IMG/VR virus record: IMGVR_UViG_3300022221_000003
Coordinates: 1 to 42,438 of that record
Length of the DNA: 42,438 bases
Source: a virus
Reading direction: 5' to 3' (one strand)
Each line of letters starts with the position of its first letter. The first letter of the stretch is position 1. The position numbers and the translations under genes were made by a program. Below the pieces are notes generated by a model. It saw only the letters and a list, made by a program, of their open reading frames with translations, searched no databases and was not told where the DNA came from. Shown here one piece after another: positions 39,980 to 42,438 of the stretch.

Positions 39980-40717
39980 CTATGAGTTATAAGTAGTGCC
40001 AGAATCGCCACGGTGTTTTACTGTCGCACCAGAATTACGTTTGTACGGCAACATATTCCCTTTCTCTTTACCTTCGTTGTATCGCTGGTATCCATACACA
40101 TCAGCTACACCACCCATGTAATCACCAACACCATCAGAGAGGGCTGTCTGTTGAGCCTGTGCTGTGCTGTTTGTCATTTGATTGATCGCGCCTGCAATTG
40201 CACTTTGAGAATCCATACCACCACGGATCCGGTCAATCAATGACAATCTTGATTTCTCATCTGATGCCCTGATGCCTGTTACATCTGCATCTGCACGGTT
40301 ACGCAGTGAGAAAACACCTTTATCATATTTATCTGCAATCTCAGCCTGTGCATCAATATCAACCGAGCTACCTAACTGACCATTCCTTGCCAAGTTTTGT
40401 TTTAGCAATCTTTCTTCATCAATTTTCTGATCGTCAAGTTCGGTCATAAAGTATTTCATTATGTCGTCTTTGGTTGTGGCAAGGTTTGCATCAATCGCGG
40501 TTTTATTTTCCTGCCACTTAGGTATAGGGCTGCTACCTTCTACAACCGAGTTATCTTGGGGAGCTACTGCACCATCTGCTGGGCTATGCGCTGCTGTACC
40601 ATTATTTGGATCTACACCAAACAGTACATTGATTTTGCTAATAGCATCAGACATAGCAGCCTCTCGCTGCGCTTCACGTTCCGATGCACCACCATCACCA
40701 CCACCACCACCACACAT
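39980..40717 (-). CDS. Internal virion protein beginning MCGGGGG (245 aa)
   Basis: The ATG at 40717 follows GAGGAGATAGG. The N-terminus MCGGGGGDGG is a known oddity of podovirus internal or tail proteins; the glycine run comes from a (CCA)n-like tract in the DNA. Helical middle (SDAISKINVLFG, EERLLKQNLARNGQL). Role in the ejected core inferred from position. Confidence 0.65.
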   Translation of the reverse strand: MCGGGGGDGGASEREAQREAAMSDAISKINVLFGVDPNNGTAAHSPADGAVAPQDNSVVEGSSPIPKWQENKTAIDANLATTKDDIMKYFMTELDDQKIDEERLLKQNLARNGQLGSSVDIDAQAEIADKYDKGVFSLRNRADADVTGIRASDEKSRLSLIDRIRGGMDSQSAIAGAINQMTNSTAQAQQTALSDGVGDYMGGVADVYGYQRYNEGKEKGNMLPYKRNSGATVKHRGDSGTTYNS

Positions 40718-40721
40718 AAGC

Positions 40722-41186
40722 CTATCTCCTCAATCTGTAATACATGACAAAATCCTCACCATTTTTGCCATATGAGTGTATTTTACTTTCCAACCGCATA
40801 TCTAAAGATTTTTCATACCACTTGTGCGCTATATGGTGCTCCGCTAAAGATCGTACTTGTATTCTTTTAACGCTTTCATTTAAAACCTGATCCATCACCT
40901 GTCTTGTTGCTTTGGTTACTTCCTTGTAAACCTCGCACCATTTATCAGTACCAAACATCTGCGCCTGCGCTACTGACGGGGTAATAAAATTCAAACCACC
41001 AACCACCACCGGCTCACCACTATCACTTAATGCACAATATGATAATCCGTTGGTGTATTTTATAAAGCCACTGGCTATGGATTCGTTGTTAACCTCCCAG
41101 TGTGTTGCTTCAATCGCTTTTCTTTCTATGGCCTGCATGTTTTCTACTACATGCATCACGTTTTCCATGGTTGCTTTTACAATCAT
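40722..41186 (-). CDS. GNAT-like/DUF2833 internal virion protein
   Basis: The 154 residues resemble phage T7 gp13-type (DUF2833) proteins with a GNAT fold: MIVKATMENVMHVVENMQAI, YCALSDSGEPVVVGGLNFI, RIQVRSLAEHHIAHKWYEKS, and MRLESKIHSYGKNGEDFVMY. The acetyl-CoA loop (Q/RxxGxG/A) is not clear, so it may be structural only. It overlaps the gp10-like gene by one base (TAATG). Confidence 0.6.
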   Translation of the reverse strand: MIVKATMENVMHVVENMQAIERKAIEATHWEVNNESIASGFIKYTNGLSYCALSDSGEPVVVGGLNFITPSVAQAQMFGTDKWCEVYKEVTKATRQVMDQVLNESVKRIQVRSLAEHHIAHKWYEKSLDMRLESKIHSYGKNGEDFVMYYRLRR

Positions 41187-42438
41187 TACACAACCCCCAG
41201 AGGTTCATAGTGGAAAGTGATCGAGTCAATTCTCACTTTCTCTGTTGATGTGCTTTTAAAAACTGGCGCAATAGAGGTGAGTGTCATTTCCATTGGGATT
41301 GATTGCTCTACTCTGGTATCACCTTTCAATATTAACGATGTGCTTTGGTATTCCTGCTGATCACCGTTCTCATCTTTTAGCAGGTAGTTAAAATAAACCT
41401 CTACCTCACCCTCTACCACACAATCAAACGATGATATGTATTTAGTGATACCCGGCAATTTAAAATCAAGGTACGGAAACTTAACAAGCATTTCATAGGA
41501 CTCACCATCATCTGAGTAAATAGCTCCTGACTCATCCACCTTGTAAACATCGTCACCTGATCGCAAACACAAATGTCCATCGTGCACTGTTACATCGGTA
41601 AACTCTTTACCGTAAAGATATTCGGACCATGCCGCGATCTTTTCAGTACGGCTGAATGAATAAGGATAAACAGTGGTGATGCCATTACCGGGATTAACAA
41701 GCCAATACTGACCGGCACCATTAAAGTACGCAGCCATTGGGTTATCAGCATCTGTGATTCCTGCTTTGATAATTGAATCAATCGGGCTACCTACATCAAC
41801 CTCTTGCAGATTATCCTGTACCGCATACTGAGTGGTGATTGATCTTACGCCTGCCTTTGCAAGATATAGAATATCACCGGAAAATTCTCTAATACTTCTG
41901 GACCATAATGTGCCAGCACCTTCTACCTGATTATCAAATACAATATTTGCTACCGCTGTATCAAGTGACCACAACTGCATACCGTCTTGCATGAACACTG
42001 CCATTTTACCGCCATAGGTTCCGATCCCTATTGCGTTCTCGGATCCTTTGGCCTTTAACCCTGTTGCCATAAACCCGGCATCAGATGATGTGGTCCAGTC
42101 TCTGGGTTCGTTCAATGCACAATAACGGACTACATCACCATCAGGCGCAAACATTCTGGATTCCTGTTTAGAGAAAACATCAGAGTGAGGGCAATTTTCA
42201 TCTGCAATACTTTTGGATCTGCAAGTCCATGTGATCTGATTGGCTCCGGGGTTATCTACCACGGTATCACCAACAACTGTGGGCCAAGTTGGTTCAGCTG
42301 CATCAGATGTGCCAGTACCTGCTATTGCAGTTACTTCATACCTGTATCCATTCAATGTTATTGGCTCAACAAAATCACCAACTGAATAAGCAGTACTTGC
42401 TACCCATGCTGCATCTGCATCCAGATAAAAATGCCACG
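41186..42438 (-). CDS. P22 gp10-like packaged-DNA stabilization/tail hub protein, C-terminal part
   Basis: This is the continuation of the frame that starts at 494 and passes position 1; in this window its start is missing because the circle was cut here. The visible part holds GSENAIGIGTYGGKMAVFMQDGMQLWSLDT, AVQDNLQEVDVGSPIDS, and a beta-propeller-like repeated pattern through SFSRTEKIAAWSEYLYGKEF and DGHLCLRSGDDVYKVDES. The C-terminal domain (YISSFDCVVEGEVEVYFNYL) is beta-sandwich-like. Together the two parts are 539 residues. A TTG at 42355 would give a shorter apparent start and should be ignored. Confidence 0.75.
   Translation of the reverse strand, partial: WHFYLDADAAWVASTAYSVGDFVEPITLNGYRYEVTAIAGTGTSDAAEPTWPTVVGDTVVDNPGANQITWTCRSKSIADENCPHSDVFSKQESRMFAPDGDVVRYCALNEPRDWTTSSDAGFMATGLKAKGSENAIGIGTYGGKMAVFMQDGMQLWSLDTAVANIVFDNQVEGAGTLWSRSIREFSGDILYLAKAGVRSITTQYAVQDNLQEVDVGSPIDSIIKAGITDADNPMAAYFNGAGQYWLVNPGNGITTVYPYSFSRTEKIAAWSEYLYGKEFTDVTVHDGHLCLRSGDDVYKVDESGAIYSDDGESYEMLVKFPYLDFKLPGITKYISSFDCVVEGEVEVYFNYLLKDENGDQQEYQSTSLILKGDTRVEQSIPMEMTLTSIAPVFKSTSTEKVRIDSITFHYEPLGVV
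42312..42438. repeat. Terminal direct repeat, right copy (circular-assembly overlap)
   Basis: This is an exact second copy of positions 1..127. Merging the copies gives a unit of about 42,311 bp. The merged molecule may reflect a headful-packaged, circularly permuted phage genome or an intracellular circle; the sequence alone does not separate these. Confidence 0.95.

Noticed and set aside
1-42438. tRNA or rRNA genes
   Set aside because: I saw no cloverleaf-like segment with TTCRA in the gaps. This was by eye; tRNAscan-SE would settle it.
42312-42438. True virion terminal repeats
   Set aside because: The 127-nt length equals a common assembler k-mer and the repeat lies inside a coding frame, so an assembly overlap is the simpler reading.

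Overview
The window is one complete small tailed-phage genome, assembled as a circle. The first 127 bases are repeated exactly as the last 127 (1..127 = 42312..42438), so the unit is about 42,311 bp, and one gene (positions 494 to 1, then 42311 to 41186) reads through the join. The host is Gram-negative, because the lysis block carries an overlapping Rz/Rz1-type spanin pair. The species cannot be told. The head and tail genes look podovirus-like: a P22-type portal, P22 gp4- and gp10-like tail factors, a DUF2833/GNAT-like internal virion protein and one giant virion polyprotein, as in Bcep22-like phages. No long tail tube, sheath or tape-measure genes are visible.

Layout. A control region at 20710..21069 has two diverging promoters. 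Rightward (21070..25726) is a recombination module: a DUF932 protein, three small proteins, a RecT annealing protein, a YqaJ-type exonuclease and a coiled-coil protein. Leftward from 20709, everything around the circle to 25833 lies on the minus strand. It starts with two helix-turn-helix proteins, a small Cys-rich protein and an SF2 helicase. Next comes a dense block of small accessory genes at 10455..18458, including an HNH protein, a RusA-like resolvase, an MT-A70 adenine methyltransferase, a YopX-like protein and several zinc ribbons. The small and large terminase, portal, scaffold, major capsid and head-tail genes follow (10474 down to 1). After the join come the internal virion proteins (42438 to 38181), the 2963-residue polyprotein (29290..38181), tail fibre and lectin-like tip (27372..29293) and the lysis block (25833..27372). 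A leftward terminator lies just beyond, at 25725..25755.

How it works together. The left and right promoters share a near-identical 16-bp operator in their spacers, so one regulator probably controls both arms; the HTH protein at 20443..20709 is the obvious candidate. No DNA polymerase, primase, RNA polymerase, integrase or full-length CI-like repressor was recognised, so replication must lean on the host, and nothing shows integration.

The most unusual element is in the 133-base gap between the scaffold and major capsid genes. It holds four evenly spaced (26-27 nt) small stem-loops, each showing the loop CUCRUCA on stems of different sequence. I do not recognise it, and it is the best candidate here for an undescribed regulatory RNA.
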